Origin: Leuctra nigra
Taxonomy: Eukaryota; Arthropoda; Insecta; Plecoptera; Leuctridae
NCBI GenBank assembly: GCA_934045905.1
Contig: OW203773.1
Coordinates: 13,503,246-13,567,245 of the forward strand
Direction of reading: 5' to 3'
DNA: 64,000 nucleotides
Notes under the pieces: generated by a model
What the model saw: only the letters and a program-made list of their open reading frames with translations
Databases searched by the model: none
Told to the model about the DNA's origin: nothing
In this document: piece after piece, positions 62,385 through 64,000 of the stretch
Numbering within the stretch: the stretch's first letter is position 1
How the letters are laid out: each line of letters begins with the position of its first letter
Position numbers and translations under genes: made by a program

Positions 62385-63899
62385 CTTGTGTATATTTTCT
62401 GGTTATAATTCGTTCTACGTTTAAAGAAATTTCCAACGACAACATAATAATTGTAATTGCACACACATTGCCTCTGGTTGTGATTAAAAGTATGATTATT
62501 AACTTGTGTTAAGGTTCAGTGGTCAACTTTATAACAACAGTTCTCAAATCAGTGAACTGGTAAGTTTCTTTTGTTTTGCCATAGACTTGCATTTGTTGCA
62601 TTCACTGATTATTATAGGCACGTGGTTTGAGATTTCATATTTATTAAAAATAAAAATTAATGAAAGTGGTCGATTTCAGATCTAAATCTTTGTAAATTTA
62701 ATTTTTAAAACTGGTAGAATTGGCTTAGACGAAAAAAAGAATAAAATAAATATTTTTTTATTAGAATGTTGACATAATAATATTTCCTTTTGAGAGGCCC
62801 TGATATATTTATATTGGCCTTGAAAAGGGCTGGTCGACGCTTCTGATACCAAATACATTCTCCATCTCAGAGTTAGACTACTTTTTAATTTTTATAAATC
62901 CAGTTTTTATTGAAAAAATTACATAATTATTTCAAAGTTATTATTGATGAGAGATACAATCTTTTGTGTATTATTCAGCAATGGCGACTTATTATTAATC
63001 AATTAGAAATAATATATAAATTTTGGAATGGCCAGGGTGCAATAAAGTATGAAAACATCTTTTACCTTTGAGGGCTAAGATCCATTCCTAGTCCATTTTA
63101 TTACCTTCCAAAGTAACTGACTATTGATTGATCTAAATGGGTTAAATTTTGAGAGATTTTTAAAATGTTATGTAATAAATCAAAATGTTGGTTAAATGGG
63201 ATATTGCTTTTTTTAATTACAAATATGCATTCAGAATGGTTCTATCTAATAGAGTTTTGTCACAACTAATTAATTAATTAATAAGTAAAAAAAGTCAATA
63301 TTTTCCACCAGAACAGTCAATTGAAGTGTTTTGTCTTTTGTTTTTCTCCCGTGATCTTTCTGGAAGTCCGCAGAACAATGAGCTATACAATTTGTTATTA
63401 TTAATAAAAGTGTTCTTGACAATTAACTTCTCTCTATCTATCTGTTATTTATCTATGTGCATCGTAAAATCTCAACGGTTATAGATGATAACTTTACGGC
63501 CTTATCTATTGTCCGTTTCTTTGACATAATTCATTTATTTTTATAATTTCGATTTTTTTATGTGTTAATAATTATATATTTTTGATTTTGTGAGTGTTAA
63601 ATTTTTAATTCAGAAATGAATTTGATTTCAATTTTATTTAAATATTTTTAAATATTTTTTCCCCACATATTTCTATTTTTCTATTTAACTTTTCTTCAAA
63701 AGGGTTGATGGATCTACAATGTAGGCCATTGTTTAGGTTGGTTTCTTGATGCATTCTAACTCTTAGTTTGACATTTTTAATTTGATTGTTCACTATTTAT
63801 TTAAAATTATATTTTTTTTGCGAATGTGAATTTTTTAAATAATATTTTGTTTTAATTTGTTAACTATAATACATTTTTTATTTTGATTATTTTCCCCAG
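62385..63899. other. AT-rich, intron-like stretch
   Basis: T-rich DNA leading into a pyrimidine-rich acceptor at 63890-63899. Nothing else is recognised. Confidence 0.45.
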
Positions 63900-64000
63900 C
63901 TATTTGCTGTAAATCAATTTGTTTTGGTCTTCTCTACGCTGTTTGCGGTCAATGTTCTTGGAACAGAGAGTGCGTGCTGGAGCAATGATGCTGGGCTGAT
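63900..64000 (+). CDS. Candidate coding exon running off the window
   Basis: TTTTCCCCAG is a good splice acceptor. In phase 0 the exon is open to the window end and reads LFAVNQFVLVFSTLFAVNVL then GTESACWSNDAGL, a hydrophobic core followed by a small-residue site and a C-W start, as in a secreted protein whose ATG is in the previous exon. In phase 2 a cysteine-rich frame (ICCKSICFGLLYAVCGQC) runs to a TGA near 63987. I favour phase 0 because it has no stop, but only the next exon would settle it. Confidence 0.4.

Overview
This is a eukaryotic, repeat-rich, AT-rich nuclear window, most likely from an arthropod. The pointers are spliced THAP/C2H2 zinc-finger genes with arthropod-style IKQE/VKQE linkers, an R2 retrotransposon with three N-terminal zinc fingers inside 28S rDNA, a nuclear copy of arthropod-type mitochondrial 16S rRNA, tRNA-derived SINEs and abundant hAT, piggyBac-like and Helitron-like non-autonomous elements. 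I cannot name the species.

Protein-coding content is concentrated in 2.1-28.7 kb, a tandem cluster of three related plus-strand genes. Gene 1 (exons 2424-2691, 6670-6815, 9743-11071) can be assembled completely: exons 1 and 2 encode a THAP DNA-binding domain and exon 3 an acidic linker rich in SUMO-type psi-K-x-E motifs followed by zinc fingers; the three exons join in phase to a 580-residue protein. Gene 2 has a frameshifted THAP relic (15811-16195) but an open zinc-finger exon (18102-18962) whose present stop codon was supplied by a hAT-like insertion. Gene 3 keeps a longer zinc-finger exon (26313-27530), with only a weak THAP relic upstream and a decayed zinc-finger fragment downstream (28540-28715). 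A similar block of about 140 bp lies about 270-285 bp upstream of each first exon and is a promoter candidate.

From 29 to 39 kb there is little coding sequence. The exception is a minus-strand first exon with a clear signal peptide (32924-33026). The rest holds hAT-like MITEs with 8-bp target duplications, a CTGT microsatellite, and two tRNA-like genes in head-to-head inversion flanked by a 13-bp direct repeat.

At 39.7-46.5 kb a Helitron-like repeat is split by a cassette of 28S rDNA, a full-length R2 element (intact ORF, minus strand) and 55 bp more of 28S. This is an R2 copy outside an rDNA array and is the most unusual object here.

From 46.6 to 64 kb the window is a mosaic of interspersed repeats whose modules (called B, G, F and C here) recur in the same order, plus SINEs, microsatellites and nested foldbacks. 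Three weaker exon candidates lie at 49547-49618, 50625-50837 and 63900-64000. Repeat family names (A, B, C, F, G, H) are labels for this window only.
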